Shown here: positions 51,357-62,140 of the stretch, piece by piece
Layout of the letters: the number at the start of each line of letters is the position of its first letter
Numbering within the stretch: the first letter of the stretch is position 1
The notes under the pieces: generated by a model
Databases searched by the model: none
The model's input: the letters and a program-made list of their open reading frames with translations, nothing else
Told to the model about the DNA's origin: nothing
Source: Streptomyces hyaluromycini
GTDB lineage: Bacteria > Actinomycetota > Actinomycetes > Streptomycetales > Streptomycetaceae
Assembly (NCBI RefSeq): GCF_002217755.1
Contig: NZ_BCFL01000016.1
Coordinates: 1,036,319 to 1,100,318 of the forward strand
Direction of reading: 5' to 3'
DNA: 64,000 bases
Position numbers and translations under genes: made by a program

Positions 51357-52303
51357 GGAAGGAGACTCCCGCGCCTTGAAAGCAGGAACTTCTTGAAGGC
51401 GGCCACTGGGGGCGTGTCCGGGTGGCCCTCCAGCCAGGCCACGCCGATTTCTCTGGCCGCTCTTGGGGCCGTGACCGTCAGTTCCACGACTCCCGGGCGG
51501 GGAAAGGCGGGTGGGGGGAGCAACGCGACCCCCAGCCCGGCCGCGACCAGGCCCCTCAACGTCTCCGCTTCCTCTCCCTCGAAGGCGATCCTCGGCTTGA
51601 AGCCCGCCTCCCTGCACACGTCGTCCGTGATGCGGCGCAGGCCGTAGCCCGGTTCCAGGGTCACGAAGGTCTCGTCGGCCGCCTCGGCGAGGCGGACGCG
51701 CCTGCGGCCGGCCAGCGGATGATCCGCGGGCACCACCAGGCGCAGCTTCTGTTCGTCGAGGCGGCGGGCGGCCAGGTCCGGGGCGTCCGGTACCGGGGAG
51801 GTCAGACACAGGTCCAGCTCGCCCGCCCGCAGCTTCTCGATCATCGCCTCGCCGTAGTTCTGGACGAGGCTGAAGCGGATGCGGGGATGGTCGACGCGGA
51901 AGGCCTGGAGGAGGCCGGGTACGGTCTCCGCGCCCATGGTGTGCAGGAATCCGAAGGCGACCTTGCCCGTCGTGGGGTCGGCGTCGGCGCGTACCTCGTC
52001 GGCGGCACGCTGCACCTCGCCGAGGGCGCGTTCGACCGAGGTGAGGAAGGTGCGGCCGGCGGGGGTGAGGGAGACGGTGCGGCCGTGCCGGGTAAAGAGG
52101 TCGACGCCCAGGTCCTGTTCCAGGCGGACCATCGCGCGGGACAGGGTGGACTGAGGGACGTCGAGCTCCTGGGCGGCCCTGGTGACATGCTCCGTGCGGG
52201 CCACGCCGGCGAAGTACGCGAGGCGGGGCGCGAGCAACATCGTCATGTCTTCTGTGTCACTGTACGGCGACAGGCGCCCCGCTGACCTCTGCTGATGCTC
52301 CAT
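51353..52303 (-). CDS. LysR-family regulator
   Basis: 316 residues from the ATG at 52303; an ATG at 52246 is possible, and neither has a strong ribosome-binding site. HTH: FAGVARTEHVTRAAQELDVP and QSTLSRAMVRLEQDLGVDLF, then FTRHGRTVSLTPAGRTFL. The effector domain (VAFGFLHTMGAETVPGLLQA and onwards) is of the YnfL/Bacillus YwbI type. Its stop codon lies inside the right end of the inverted-repeat element, so the C-terminus may have been altered by insertion. Divergent from the MFS gene, its likely target. Confidence 0.9.
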   Translation of the reverse strand: MEHQQRSAGRLSPYSDTEDMTMLLAPRLAYFAGVARTEHVTRAAQELDVPQSTLSRAMVRLEQDLGVDLFTRHGRTVSLTPAGRTFLTSVERALGEVQRAADEVRADADPTTGKVAFGFLHTMGAETVPGLLQAFRVDHPRIRFSLVQNYGEAMIEKLRAGELDLCLTSPVPDAPDLAARRLDEQKLRLVVPADHPLAGRRRVRLAEAADETFVTLEPGYGLRRITDDVCREAGFKPRIAFEGEEAETLRGLVAAGLGVALLPPPAFPRPGVVELTVTAPRAAREIGVAWLEGHPDTPPVAAFKKFLLSRRGSLLP

Positions 52304-52327
52304 GGGAACGATTATGGCGATTCCATG
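52301..52327. promoter_or_regulatory. Imperfect dyad between LysR and MFS genes
   Basis: CATGGGAACG and CGATTCCATG, 8 of 10 positions complementary, spacer ATTATGG. The outer CATGG/CCATG and the T-N11-A-like core fit a LysR-type binding site in the divergent promoter region. It overlaps the first codon of the longer LysR start. Confidence 0.5.
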
Positions 52328-52366
52328 CATTGGACGGATCAGCGTGGGGGTCCGTACGTTCGAAGC

Positions 52367-53635
52367 ATGTCTCCCGCCAGTACCGGGGCGTCCGCCGTCG
52401 TGGACGCCGTCCCGTCCGTCCCCGCCTCCGACTCGCGTCTGACCCCGGGCGGTCCCGGCTACCGCCGGATGAGCTTCGCGCTCTTCCTCGCCGGTGTCGC
52501 GACCTTCGCCCTCCTCTACTCCACGCAGGCCCTGCTCCCGCTGATCTCGGACGGCTACGGCGTGTCCGCGAGCGACGCGAGCTGGACGGTGGCGGCGGCG
52601 ACCGGGGGCCTGGCGCTGTTCGTCATCCCGATGAGCGCGCTCTCCGAGCGCTTCGGGCGTCGTACGGTCATGACGGCCTCGCTGGCGGTGGCGGTGACCG
52701 TCGGGCTGCTGGTCCCCTTCGCGCCGTCCCTCGGCGTACTGGTGGTGCTGCGCGGCGTCCAGGGCGCGGCGCTGGCCGGCCTGCCGGCGTCGGCGACCGC
52801 GTATCTGGCGGAGGAGGTCCGCCCGAAGGCGCTGGTCACGGCCATCGGCCTGTTCGTCGCGGGCAACAGCGTCGGCGGGATGAGCGGCCGGGTCATCACC
52901 GGCTGGGTCGCGCAGGAGTGGGGCTGGCGGGTCGCCGTGGGCGTCATCGGCGTGATCGCCGTCGGCTGCGCGGTGGCCTTCCGCCTCCTCCTCCCCGCCC
53001 CGCGGCACTTCAAGGCGGGCTCGCTGCACCCGCGCCGGCTGCTCGGCACGGTCCGCGACCACCTGGCCGACCCGCTGCTGCGCCGCCTGTACGCGATCGG
53101 CGCGCTGTTCATGACCGTGTTCGGCGGCGTCTACACGGTGATCGGCTACCGACTGACCGAGGAGCCCTTCTCGCTCCCCCAGGGCGTCATCGGCTCGATC
53201 TTCCTGGTGTACCTGGTCGGCACGGTGTCGGCGTCGACGGCGGGCCGCCTGGTCGGCCGGCTCGGCCGCCGCGGATCCCTCTACCTGGCCGGCGGCACGA
53301 CGGCCACCGGCCTCCTGATCTCCCTGGCCGACTCGCTCCCCCTGGTCCTGCTGGGCCTCGTCCTGATCACCGCGGGCTTCTTCGCGGGCCACGCGGTGGC
53401 CTCCTCGGCGGTCAGCAAGGCGGCCACCCACGGCAGGGCCCAGGCCTCGGCCCTCTACCAGTCCGCGTACTACATCGGCTCCAGCGCGGGCAGCACGGTC
53501 GGCGCGCTGGCCTTCCACGCGGAGGGCTGGGCGGGGACGGTCGGCGTGGGACTGCTCGCGATCCTGGGCGTGGTGACGATCACTGTCCTGGGCTCGGTGG
53601 CGGCGCGCAGGCAGGTCCTGGCCAACGCTCACTGA
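52367..53635 (+). CDS. MFS transporter (YnfM/inner-membrane drug or arabinose-type exporter)
   Basis: 422 residues from the ATG at 52367, twelve predicted helices. MSFALFLAGVATFALLYSTQ and ALLPLISDGYGVSASDASWT, then SERFGRRTVM (the A-loop motif between helices 2 and 3) and the second-half equivalent GRLGRRGSLYLAG, mark a YnfM-like member. Probable exporter; substrate unknown. Opposite orientation to a LysR gene of the YnfL type, a pairing seen widely. Confidence 0.88.
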   Translation: MSPASTGASAVVDAVPSVPASDSRLTPGGPGYRRMSFALFLAGVATFALLYSTQALLPLISDGYGVSASDASWTVAAATGGLALFVIPMSALSERFGRRTVMTASLAVAVTVGLLVPFAPSLGVLVVLRGVQGAALAGLPASATAYLAEEVRPKALVTAIGLFVAGNSVGGMSGRVITGWVAQEWGWRVAVGVIGVIAVGCAVAFRLLLPAPRHFKAGSLHPRRLLGTVRDHLADPLLRRLYAIGALFMTVFGGVYTVIGYRLTEEPFSLPQGVIGSIFLVYLVGTVSASTAGRLVGRLGRRGSLYLAGGTTATGLLISLADSLPLVLLGLVLITAGFFAGHAVASSAVSKAATHGRAQASALYQSAYYIGSSAGSTVGALAFHAEGWAGTVGVGLLAILGVVTITVLGSVAARRQVLANAH

Positions 53636-53660
53636 TCAGCGCCCTCGCTGAAGCGCCCCG

Positions 53661-53710
53661 TCAGGGGCGCGGGGCTGTATTGGATATGCGGCTACCGCCG
53701 CGTGGGCGCG
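53661..53710. repeat. Intergenic repeat, long form (copy 9)
   Basis: TCAGGGGCGCGGGGCTGTAT, TGGATATGCGGCTACCGCCG, CGTGGGCGCG: long form shortly after the MFS stop. Confidence 0.75.
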
Positions 53711-53893
53711 ATCAACCACGACACAGCCGCACCCGCCGTGAACCGCACCCCCCACCCCCTTAGGCGCTCCCCATCCCTCACCTGCACGTTTCCCCACTCC
53801 GGACGCCATTGTCAGTCCCCTGCGATACCTTCCGAAGTGCTGGAGCGCAACGGCGCGCGGACAGGAACGGCCACAGGGGTGGGTGGACGAAAG

Positions 53894-54907
<1,014 letters not shown>

Positions 54908-55329
54908 GGCGGGGTCGGGGTCGCGGAGTCGTATCCGCCCTCCTGCCCTCCGGGCCGCCAGCTCCAGCCGGGCCAGCAGGTCGACGGCGGCCAGGCCCGG
55001 CGGTCCGAGACCGGCCACGTCGCAGACGACGACTCCAGCGCCGGTGACCGCCAGCAGCTCGCACACGTCGTCGCACAGCCCCGGCACCTCGTCCCTGGCG
55101 GCGGGGCCCGACAGCACGAGCACGGCGGGGGTCACGGCATCCACGAGGCGGTAGACCGGTGACGCCCTGATAACTCATCGGTAGATACGGCGTGCTCCCG
55201 CACGGTCGCGCAGATCACAAGCATCACACCGTTGACCTGCACCTGACCGACCCAGAGGGTTGGCTGCATGCCCCACGGATCAGCAGCGCCCGGTACGCCC
55301 TACGGTCTCCTCCCCCGTAAGGGGGTCCC

Positions 55330-55600
55330 GTGCAGGGGGTGCTGAGCGGCTTCGCGGTGATCGCGATCGTCATCGCCGTCGGCTACGTCCTCGGCCGCGG
55401 CGGCCACCTGAGGGCGAACGGCCGCGAGGTCCTCACGAAGCTCGCCTTCCACGTCGCCTCCCCCGCCCTGCTCTTCACCACCCTCGCGAAGGCCGACCTG
55501 GCGGTGATCTTCTCCAGCCGCCTCCTGGTGACGGCCCTGAGCACGGCAGCGGCGGTGGGCGTCGTACGGCACTGGGGCGTGGGACGTACGACGATCGGCG
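55330..55600 (+). pseudogene. Truncated AEC-family transporter
   Basis: GTG start followed by QGVLSGFAVIAIVIAVGYVL, GRGGHLRANGREVLTKLAFH and VASPALLFTTLAKADLAVIF, the standard beginning of actinobacterial auxin-efflux-carrier-type permeases (about 300 residues, ten helices). Similarity ends after about 90 residues at VVRHWGVGRTTIG, where it runs into the tail of the convergent Uma2 gene; the frame then continues to 55644 as non-homologous sequence. Only the first two or three helices remain, so it cannot be functional. Confidence 0.72.
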
Positions 55601-55609
55601 TGGCGGGGG

Positions 55610-56194
55610 TCAGTCGGCGGGGAACTCGGCAGTGTCGATCGTGAGGTCGAACGGCTCCGGCAGCTTGAGGGGGTCGCCGAACTTGACCGCGCTGAGGACC
55701 CGGTAGACATCACCTTTCGGCTCACCGTAGAGCGTCGCGGTGGGGCCGCCTGGGGCCCAGCGGTCGATGAGGAGGTAGAGCGGAATGCCCGCGGTGGCAT
55801 AGGCGGAAGGCTTGCTGACGCGGTCGTGGCGGGCGTTGGACTTGGAGGTCACCTCGACGACCAACTCGGCCGGCGCGGCCGGGATGTGGGACTCCGCCTC
55901 GGGGTGCTCCGGCAGTTGGGTCACCACCAGGTCCGGGATGAGCATGCCGAGCCGGGACGGCACGGAGATCGCCAAGGTCTGGAAGACCTCCCACTCCTCC
56001 GGGATCACTGAGTAGAGGCGACGCTGGATACGTGCCGCGATCACGTTGTGGCGGACGGCGGGAGCAGGTGACACGGTGATGATCCCCTCGATGATCTCCA
56101 CCTTGCTGCCCTCGGGCCATTCCATCTCCTCCCAGTACCGGACGAGGTCGTCCCAGTTCTGGTCGGGGTCCTGGCTGATGGTGAGTGCGCTCAC
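55610..56194 (-). CDS. Uma2-family (DUF820) putative endonuclease
   Basis: 194 residues. VEIIEGIITVSPAPAVRHN, IPDLVV and ELVVEVTSKSNARHDRVSK give the PD-(D/E)xK-like core (P-D-x-V-V and E-V-x-S-x-S). LYLLIDRWAPGGPTATLYGE and PFDLTIDTAEFPAD close the protein. Uma2 genes are abundant in Streptomyces and cyanobacteria; their targets are unknown. It abuts the truncated transporter, whose 3' half it may have displaced. Confidence 0.82.
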   Translation of the reverse strand: MSALTISQDPDQNWDDLVRYWEEMEWPEGSKVEIIEGIITVSPAPAVRHNVIAARIQRRLYSVIPEEWEVFQTLAISVPSRLGMLIPDLVVTQLPEHPEAESHIPAAPAELVVEVTSKSNARHDRVSKPSAYATAGIPLYLLIDRWAPGGPTATLYGEPKGDVYRVLSAVKFGDPLKLPEPFDLTIDTAEFPAD

Positions 56195-56289
56195 GGCGGT
56201 CTCCTATCGGTGCGTCACCGATCCCAGCATGCCGAACGGGACCGGTGCAGGTCCACCGGTCCCGTTCACTCGATCGAGCAATCCCCTGG

Positions 56290-57576
56290 TCAGGCGATAC
56301 GTTCCAGTACGACGGGCGACGCCGTGAACGCCGTACCCGGCGCCCCGATGTCGTACGACCCCTCGACCGCCTGGAGCGCGTACTCGAAGCGTTCCGGGGT
56401 GTCCGTGTGCAGGGTGAGGAGGGGCTGGCCCGCCGTCACCGTGTCGCCGGGCTTGGCGTGGAGTTCGACGCCCGCGCCGGCCTGCACCGGGTCCTCCTTG
56501 CGGGCGCGCCCCGCGCCCAGGCGCCAGGCGGCGACGCCGATGCCGTAGGCGTCGAGGCGGGTCAGGACGCCGGACGACGGCGCCTTGATCACGTGCTGTT
56601 CCTTCGCCACCGGGAGCACGGCGTCCGGGTCGCCGCCCTGGGCCGCGATCATCCGGCGCCAGACGTCCATCGCCGAGCCGTCGGCCAGCGCCTTCGCCGG
56701 GTCGGCGTCCCGGACGCCCGCCGCGTCCAGCATTTCGCGCGCCAGGGCGATCGTCAGCTCCACCACGTCCGCGGGGCCGCCGCCGGCCAGGACCTCCACC
56801 GACTCGCGGACCTCCAGGGCGTTGCCGGCCGTGAGGCCGAGGGGGGTGGACATGTCCGTGAGGAGCGCGACCGTCTTCACGCCGTGGTCGGTGCCGAGGC
56901 CCACCATGGTCGAGGCGAGCTCGCGGGCGTCCTCGATGGTCTTCATGAAGGCGCCGGTGCCGACCTTCACGTCCAGGACCAGGGAGCCGGTGCCCTCGGC
57001 GATCTTCTTCGACATGATCGAGGAGGCGATCAGGGGAATCGCCTCGACCGTGCCGGTGACGTCGCGGAGCGCGTAGAGCTTCTTGTCGGCGGGGGCCAGG
57101 CCGTCGCCCGCCGCGCAGATCACCGCGCCGGTGGTGTCGAGGACGTTCAGCATCTCCTCGTTGGAGAGCAGGGCGCGCCAGCCGGGGATCGACTCCAGCT
57201 TGTCCAGGGTGCCTCCGGTGTGGCCGAGGCCGCGGCCGGAGAGCTGGGGGACGGCCGCGCCGCAGGCGGCGACGAGGGGCGCGAGCGGGAGGGTGATCTT
57301 GTCGCCCACGCCGCCCGTGGAGTGCTTGTCGGCCGTCGGGCGGGACAGGGAGGAGAAGTCCATGCGCTCGCCGGACGCGATCATCGCCGCGGTCCAGCGG
57401 GCGATCTCACGGCGGTTCATGCCGTTGAGGAGGATGGCCATCGCGAGCGACGACATCTGTTCGTCGGCGACCTCGGCGCGCGTGTACGCGTCGATGACCC
57501 AGTCGATCTGCTCGTCGCTGAGCTCACCGCGGTCCCGCTTGGTGCGGATGACGGAGATGGCGTCCATGGTGGCCAT
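56290..57576 (-). CDS. deoA: Thymidine phosphorylase
   Basis: 428 residues; converts thymidine to thymine and deoxyribose-1-phosphate. DKHSTGGVGDKITLPLAPLV (phosphate site) and SGRGLGHTGGTLDKLESIPG, the family signature, are intact, as is SIMSKKIAEGTG (thymine-binding Ser-Lys). The start ATG at 57576 has GGGAACG upstream. It is the last gene of the leftward uptake operon, 64 bases beyond cdd, with a strong hairpin in between. Confidence 0.95.
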   Translation of the reverse strand: MATMDAISVIRTKRDRGELSDEQIDWVIDAYTRAEVADEQMSSLAMAILLNGMNRREIARWTAAMIASGERMDFSSLSRPTADKHSTGGVGDKITLPLAPLVAACGAAVPQLSGRGLGHTGGTLDKLESIPGWRALLSNEEMLNVLDTTGAVICAAGDGLAPADKKLYALRDVTGTVEAIPLIASSIMSKKIAEGTGSLVLDVKVGTGAFMKTIEDARELASTMVGLGTDHGVKTVALLTDMSTPLGLTAGNALEVRESVEVLAGGGPADVVELTIALAREMLDAAGVRDADPAKALADGSAMDVWRRMIAAQGGDPDAVLPVAKEQHVIKAPSSGVLTRLDAYGIGVAAWRLGAGRARKEDPVQAGAGVELHAKPGDTVTAGQPLLTLHTDTPERFEYALQAVEGSYDIGAPGTAFTASPVVLERIA

Positions 57577-57603
57577 GGCGTTCCCTTCGAAGAAGTGCGA
57601 AGC

Positions 57604-57635
57604 GTACGGCCCCTCCGAACGCGGAGGGGCCGTAC
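57604..57635. terminator. Intra-operon hairpin between cdd and deoA
   Basis: GTACGGCCCCTCCG and CGGAGGGGCCGTAC, perfect 14-bp arms around AACG, centred between the cdd stop and the deoA start. It may be a partial terminator or processing signal that lowers deoA expression relative to the genes before it. Confidence 0.75.
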
Positions 57636-57640
57636 GGGAG

Positions 57641-58045
57641 TTACTTGGTGAGATGGGCCGGGCCGAAGGCCTGGGGCAGCATCTCGGAGAGGGGCAGGAC
57701 GCCCTCCGGGGTGTCCAGGAGGAGGTCCGGGCCGCCGAACTCGTAGAGCAGCTGGCGGCACCGGCCGCACGGGACGAGCAGTCCGCCCGTGCCGTCCACG
57801 CAGGTGAAGTGCGTGAGGCGGCCGCCGCCCGTGCGCTGGAGCTCGGAGACCAGTCCGCACTCGGCGCACAGGCCGAGGCCGTACGACGCGTTCTCCACGT
57901 TGCAGCCGGAGACCGTGCGGCCGTCGTCCACCAGGGCGGCGACCCCGACCGGGAAGCCGGAGTACGGGGCGTACGCGTGGGACATGGCCTCGCGGGCCTC
58001 CGTGCGCAGGGACTCCCAGTCGAAGCCGGCGGCCGCGGTGGTCAC
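57641..58045 (-). CDS. cdd: Cytidine deaminase
   Basis: 134 residues from the GTG at 58045 (GTGA overlap with the permease gene). Tetrameric zinc type: HAYAPYSGFPVGVAALVDDG, NVENASYGLGLCAECGLVSE with the zinc Cys and catalytic Glu (C-A-E), and PCGRCRQLLYEFG with the other two zinc Cys. Deaminates cytidine and deoxycytidine so that deoA or uridine phosphorylase can act. Confidence 0.95.
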   Translation of the reverse strand: MTTAAAGFDWESLRTEAREAMSHAYAPYSGFPVGVAALVDDGRTVSGCNVENASYGLGLCAECGLVSELQRTGGGRLTHFTCVDGTGGLLVPCGRCRQLLYEFGGPDLLLDTPEGVLPLSEMLPQAFGPAHLTK

Positions 58046-59304
58046 TTGCCCTGTCCCTTCCGGTACGGCAGGCCGTCCGCCTTCGGCATCCGCAGGGACT
58101 GCGCGGACAGCGAGAGGACGAGGAGGGTGACGATGTAGGGGGTCGCCGTCACGAGCTGGCGCGGGACCTCGTTGGTGGAGGCGTACCAGATGAACATCAG
58201 GACCGAGATGACGATCGTGATGATTGCCGGGACGTACTTCTTGCGCCAGGCCAGGTAGGCGGCGCCGAACACCAGCAGGATCGCGATCAGCAGGATCAGC
58301 GCGTGGACGTTCACCGTGCCGCCGCGCAGGTTGAGGCTGTCGGTGTAGCCGAACAGGCCCGCGCCGAGGGCGAGGCCGCCCGGCATCCAGTTGCCGAAGA
58401 TCATCGCGGCGAGACCGATGTAACCGCGGCCGGCCGTCTGGCCGTCGAGGTACACGTTGGAGGCGACGATGGAGAGGAAGGCGCCGCCCAGGCCCGCGAA
58501 GCCACCGCTGATGAGCACCGCGATGTACTTGTACTTGTAGACGTTGACGCCGAGGGACTCGGCCGCGACCGGGTTCTCGCCGCAGGAGCGCAGGCGCAGG
58601 CCGAAGGCGGTGCGCCACAGGACCCACCACGTGATCGGGACGAGGGCGACGGCGACGACCGTCAGCGGGGACAGGTCGGTCAGCAGGCCGCCGACCAGGC
58701 CGCCGATGTCCGAGATCAGGAACCAGTGCTTCTCGTTGAGCGTGTTCAGCCAGTCGGACAGGCCGGGGACGCTGAACGTGCCGAGTGAGTCGATCGGCGG
58801 GGACTGCTTGGAGGAGCCGCCCTCGGTGTTCTCGAAGGTGAACTTGGAGAGGTAGCGGGTGGCGCCCAGGGCGAGGATGTTCAGGGCCACACCGGAGACG
58901 ATGTGGTTGACGTTGAAGGTGACGGTGGCGACGGCGTGCAGCAGGGCGCCGAGCGCGCCGCCGAGGATGCCGAAGACCACACCGACCCAGGGACCCCACT
59001 GGTAGCCGGCCCAGGCACCGAACCAGGTGCCGAGGATCATCATGCCTTCGAGGCCGATGTTGACGACGCCCGCGCGCTCGGCCCACAGACCGCCGAGACC
59101 GGCGAGGCCGATCGGGACGGCGAGGCGCAGCGCGGTGGACATCTGGCCGGTCGAGGTGATGCCGTCGGCGCCGGTGATCAGGCGCACGGCCGAGGTCAGG
59201 ATCAGTACGCCGGCGATGACCAGCAGGAGTACCGGGAGCGACATTCGGCGGCCGCCCTTGCCGGGCTGCTTCGCCTGCGGCTTGGCGATGGTCGCGGTGG
59301 ACAT
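58042..59304 (-). CDS. Nucleoside ABC transporter permease 2 (BMP-type, NupQ-like)
   Basis: 420 residues from the ATG at 59304, sharing one base with the previous stop. About ten helices; LAGLGGLWAERAGVVNIGLE then GMMILGTWFGAWAGY is the signature of the RbsC/branched-chain-type permeases of BMP systems (E-R-x-G-x-x-N-I-G-x-E-G-x-M). CGENPVAAESLGVN is the ATPase-contact loop. An extracellular-type insert at about 180-215 is longer than in Bacillus NupQ. Confidence 0.92.
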   Translation of the reverse strand: MSTATIAKPQAKQPGKGGRRMSLPVLLLVIAGVLILTSAVRLITGADGITSTGQMSTALRLAVPIGLAGLGGLWAERAGVVNIGLEGMMILGTWFGAWAGYQWGPWVGVVFGILGGALGALLHAVATVTFNVNHIVSGVALNILALGATRYLSKFTFENTEGGSSKQSPPIDSLGTFSVPGLSDWLNTLNEKHWFLISDIGGLVGGLLTDLSPLTVVAVALVPITWWVLWRTAFGLRLRSCGENPVAAESLGVNVYKYKYIAVLISGGFAGLGGAFLSIVASNVYLDGQTAGRGYIGLAAMIFGNWMPGGLALGAGLFGYTDSLNLRGGTVNVHALILLIAILLVFGAAYLAWRKKYVPAIITIVISVLMFIWYASTNEVPRQLVTATPYIVTLLVLSLSAQSLRMPKADGLPYRKGQGK

Positions 59305-60425
59305 CAGGCCGCCACCTCCTTCTTGGTGTTCTGGGCGGCGGCCGCGGCGAGCTCCGCGCCGACCTGGCGCTGCTGGCGGCGCAGACCCCACTGCCGTACG
59401 GCTTCGTAGGAGATGACGACGGAGAAGACGATCAGGCCCTGCATGATCGTGGCGATCTCCTTCTCGTACGCCACCGGGGTCGCGTAGTCGAGGGCGGGCG
59501 AGGCCTTGTCGAGGAAGGCCCACAGCAGGGCGGCGAAGGCGATGCCGCCCGGGTTGTTGCGGCCGAGCAGGGCGATGCCGATGGCGGTGAAGCCGAGGCC
59601 GGCCGGGAAGTCGAGGCTGTAGGTGTGCGAGTCGCCGAGCAGCAGCGGGAGGCCCGCGAGGCCGGAGACGGCGCCGGAGATCAGCATGGAGACCAGGACC
59701 ATGCGCTTGGCGTCGACGCCGGAGGCGGCCGCGGCGGACTCGGAGGCGCCGGTGGCGCGCAGGTCGAAGCCGAAGCGGGTGCGGTTGAGGACGACCCAGT
59801 AGCCGATGCCGAGGGCGATGGCGACGAAGACCATGCCGTAGATCTCGCCGACGTCGGAGCCCAGGTTGATGCCCGGGAACCAGCCGGACTTCTTCATCAC
59901 GCCGGTCGTCATGTTGTTGCCGACCTGGACGCCCCACACGTTGGCGAGGGTGATGTAGCCGATGACGCTGGTGGCGATGGCGTTCAGCATGATCGTGGCG
60001 ACGACCTCGCTGACCCCCCGGGTGACCTTGAGGACGCCCGCGATACCGGCCCAGAAGGCGCCGGTGAGCATGGCGACCAGGAGCAGCATCGGGATCTGCA
60101 GGAAGGCGGGCAGGCCCACGTTGGCGCCGACCACGGCCGTCATCACGGCGGCGAGGCGGTACTGGCCGTCGACGCCGATGTTGAACAGGTTCATCCGGAA
60201 GCCGAGGGCGACCGCGATGGCCGCGATGTAGTACATCGCCGCCTGGTTGATGATCAGGACCTGGATGTCCGAGTACGGCAGCTGCTGGAGCATCAGCACG
60301 TACGGCTCGAACGGGTTGCGGTTCGAGGCCAGCAGGACGATCGAGGTCAGGGCGATCGCCAGGACGAGCGCGATGACCGGGCCGGCCACCGCGAGGAGCA
60401 CCCGCTCCTTGTCGAACTTCTTCAT
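59304..60425 (-). CDS. Nucleoside ABC transporter permease 1 (BMP-type, NupP-like)
   Basis: 373 residues from the ATG at 60425, overlapping the ATPase stop by four bases. MYYIAAIAVALGFRMNLFNI then GVDGQYRLAAVMTAV is the first-permease version of the signature (F-R-x-x-L-F-N-I-G-x-x-G-Q). ATGASESAAAASGVDAKRMV is the coupling loop. Eight or nine helices. Ala-rich C-terminal tail. Confidence 0.92.
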   Translation of the reverse strand: MKKFDKERVLLAVAGPVIALVLAIALTSIVLLASNRNPFEPYVLMLQQLPYSDIQVLIINQAAMYYIAAIAVALGFRMNLFNIGVDGQYRLAAVMTAVVGANVGLPAFLQIPMLLLVAMLTGAFWAGIAGVLKVTRGVSEVVATIMLNAIATSVIGYITLANVWGVQVGNNMTTGVMKKSGWFPGINLGSDVGEIYGMVFVAIALGIGYWVVLNRTRFGFDLRATGASESAAAASGVDAKRMVLVSMLISGAVSGLAGLPLLLGDSHTYSLDFPAGLGFTAIGIALLGRNNPGGIAFAALLWAFLDKASPALDYATPVAYEKEIATIMQGLIVFSVVISYEAVRQWGLRRQQRQVGAELAAAAAQNTKKEVAA

Positions 60426-62140
60426 CGGGCCTCGTCCTCCGGACCAGCGGCGCCTTCGTGTCCTTCTGGGGCGGTGTCTACATGTTCCAGGTGGCCGGAC
60501 GCGGCACCCGTCATGGCGGAGCCCAGCTCCTCCGGGGTGATGGTGGCCGGGTCGGCGTCCGCGACCAGCTTTCCGTCGTAGATCACGCGCAGGGTGTCCG
60601 ACAGGCCGATCAGCTCGTCCAGGTCGGCGGAGATCAGCAGCACGGCCAGGCCCTCGCGGCGGGCCTCCCGGATGCGGTCCCAGATCTGCGCCTGGGCGCC
60701 GACGTCCACACCGCGGGTGGGGTGGGCGGCGATCAGGAACTTGGGGTTGTGGCTCATCTCGCGGCCGACGATCAGCTTCTGCTGGTTGCCGCCGGAGAGG
60801 GAGGCGGCGGTGACGTCGATGCCGGGGGTGCGGACGTCGAACTCCTCGACGATCCGGCGGGTGTCGGCCTGGGCGCCCTTGATGTCCAGCCAGAAGCCCT
60901 TGGCGTTGGGCTTCTCGGTGACGTGGCCGAGGATGCGGTTCTCCCAGAGCGGGGACTCCAGGAGCAGGCCCTGGCGGTGCCGGTCCTCGGGGATGTAGCC
61001 GACGCCGGACTCGCGGCGCTTGCGGGTCTGCCAGCCGGTGATGTCCTCGCCGAGGAACTCGATCGCGCCGGAGTCGGCGTGCTTGGTGCCGATCAGCGCG
61101 TCGATCAGCTCGGTCTGGCCGTTGCCCTCGACACCGGCGATGCCCATGACCTCGCCGGCGTGGATGGTGAAGGAGACGTCGTCGAGGACGCGCTTGGCGG
61201 CGCCGGGGGTGGTGGCCTCGGTGAGCACGTCGGCACCCGGCGCGGCACCGGACGAGCCGACGGTCGCGGTCTCTGGCTGCGCGCCGACCTCGCCGAGGGA
61301 GGCGATGCCGCCGCCGGCGTAGACGGTGAGGTTCTTGACGGTGACCACGGGCTTGTCGGTGACCGTGGACTCGGCGGTCTCCGGCGTGGGCAGCTCGCTG
61401 CCGACCATCAGCTCGGCGAGCTGGCGGGGGGTGGTCTCGGAGGGGATCGCGGTCCCGACCGTCGTACCGCGGCGGATGACGGTGATGTCGTCGGCGACGG
61501 ACAGCACCTCGCCGAGCTTGTGGGAGATGAAGATGACCGACAGGCCCTCGGACTTCAGCTCGCGCAGGTTGTCGAAGAGTGCGTCGACCTCCTGCGGGAC
61601 GAGGACGGCGGTGGGCTCGTCGAGGATCAGGGTCTTGGCGCCGCGGAAGAGGACCTTGAGGATCTCCACGCGCTGCCGGTCGGCGACGCCGAGGTCCTCG
61701 ACCAGGACGTCCGGGCGGATGCCGAGGCCGTAGCGGTCGGAGATCTCGGCGATCTTCTTCCTCGCGTTGCCGCCGATGCCGTACAGCTTCTCGCTGCCCA
61801 GCACGACGTTCTCGAGGACCGTCAGGTTGTCCGCCAGCATGAAGTGCTGGTGGACCATGCCGATGCCGCGCGCGATGGCGTCGGCCGGGGACGAGAAGGA
61901 GACCTGCTCGCCGTCGATCGCGATGGTGCCCTCGTCCGGCTTCTGCATGCCGTAGAGGATCTTCATCAGGGTCGACTTGCCGGCACCGTTCTCGCCGACC
62001 AGGGCATGCACGGTGCCCTTGCGGACGGACAGGTGGATGTCGTGGTTGGCTACGACACCCGGGAATCGCTTGGTGATCCCCGCCAGCTCGACCGCGGCTG
62101 TCGTCTCTGCGGTGAGCGGAGGGCTGCTGGACGCGTCGAT
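60422..62140 (-). CDS. Nucleoside ABC transporter ATPase with two ABC domains, apparent ATC start
   Basis: Tandem ABC protein of the NupO/RbsA type. First domain: [20 protein letters not shown], Walker [11 protein letters not shown]-loop, [15 protein letters not shown] (degenerate signature) and [10 protein letters not shown]. Second domain: [13 protein letters not shown], a degenerate Walker [11 protein letters not shown], signature SLSGGNQQK and Walker [13 protein letters not shown]. An insert of about 35 residues separates them. The frame has no ATG, GTG or TTG between the in-frame TAA near 62170-62210 and the GTG at 62011 just before Walker A. ATC at 62140 has TAGGAGAG with AGGAG eight bases upstream and gives 572 residues, the expected length. 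Confidence 0.88.
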   Translation of the reverse strand: MDASSSPPLTAETTAAVELAGITKRFPGVVANHDIHLSVRKGTVHALVGENGAGKSTLMKILYGMQKPDEGTIAIDGEQVSFSSPADAIARGIGMVHQHFMLADNLTVLENVVLGSEKLYGIGGNARKKIAEISDRYGLGIRPDVLVEDLGVADRQRVEILKVLFRGAKTLILDEPTAVLVPQEVDALFDNLRELKSEGLSVIFISHKLGEVLSVADDITVIRRGTTVGTAIPSETTPRQLAELMVGSELPTPETAESTVTDKPVVTVKNLTVYAGGGIASLGEVGAQPETATVGSSGAAPGADVLTEATTPGAAKRVLDDVSFTIHAGEVMGIAGVEGNGQTELIDALIGTKHADSGAIEFLGEDITGWQTRKRRESGVGYIPEDRHRQGLLLESPLWENRILGHVTEKPNAKGFWLDIKGAQADTRRIVEEFDVRTPGIDVTAASLSGGNQQKLIVGREMSHNPKFLIAAHPTRGVDVGAQAQIWDRIREARREGLAVLLISADLDELIGLSDTLRVIYDGKLVADADPATITPEELGSAMTGAASGHLEHVDTAPEGHEGAAGPEDEAR

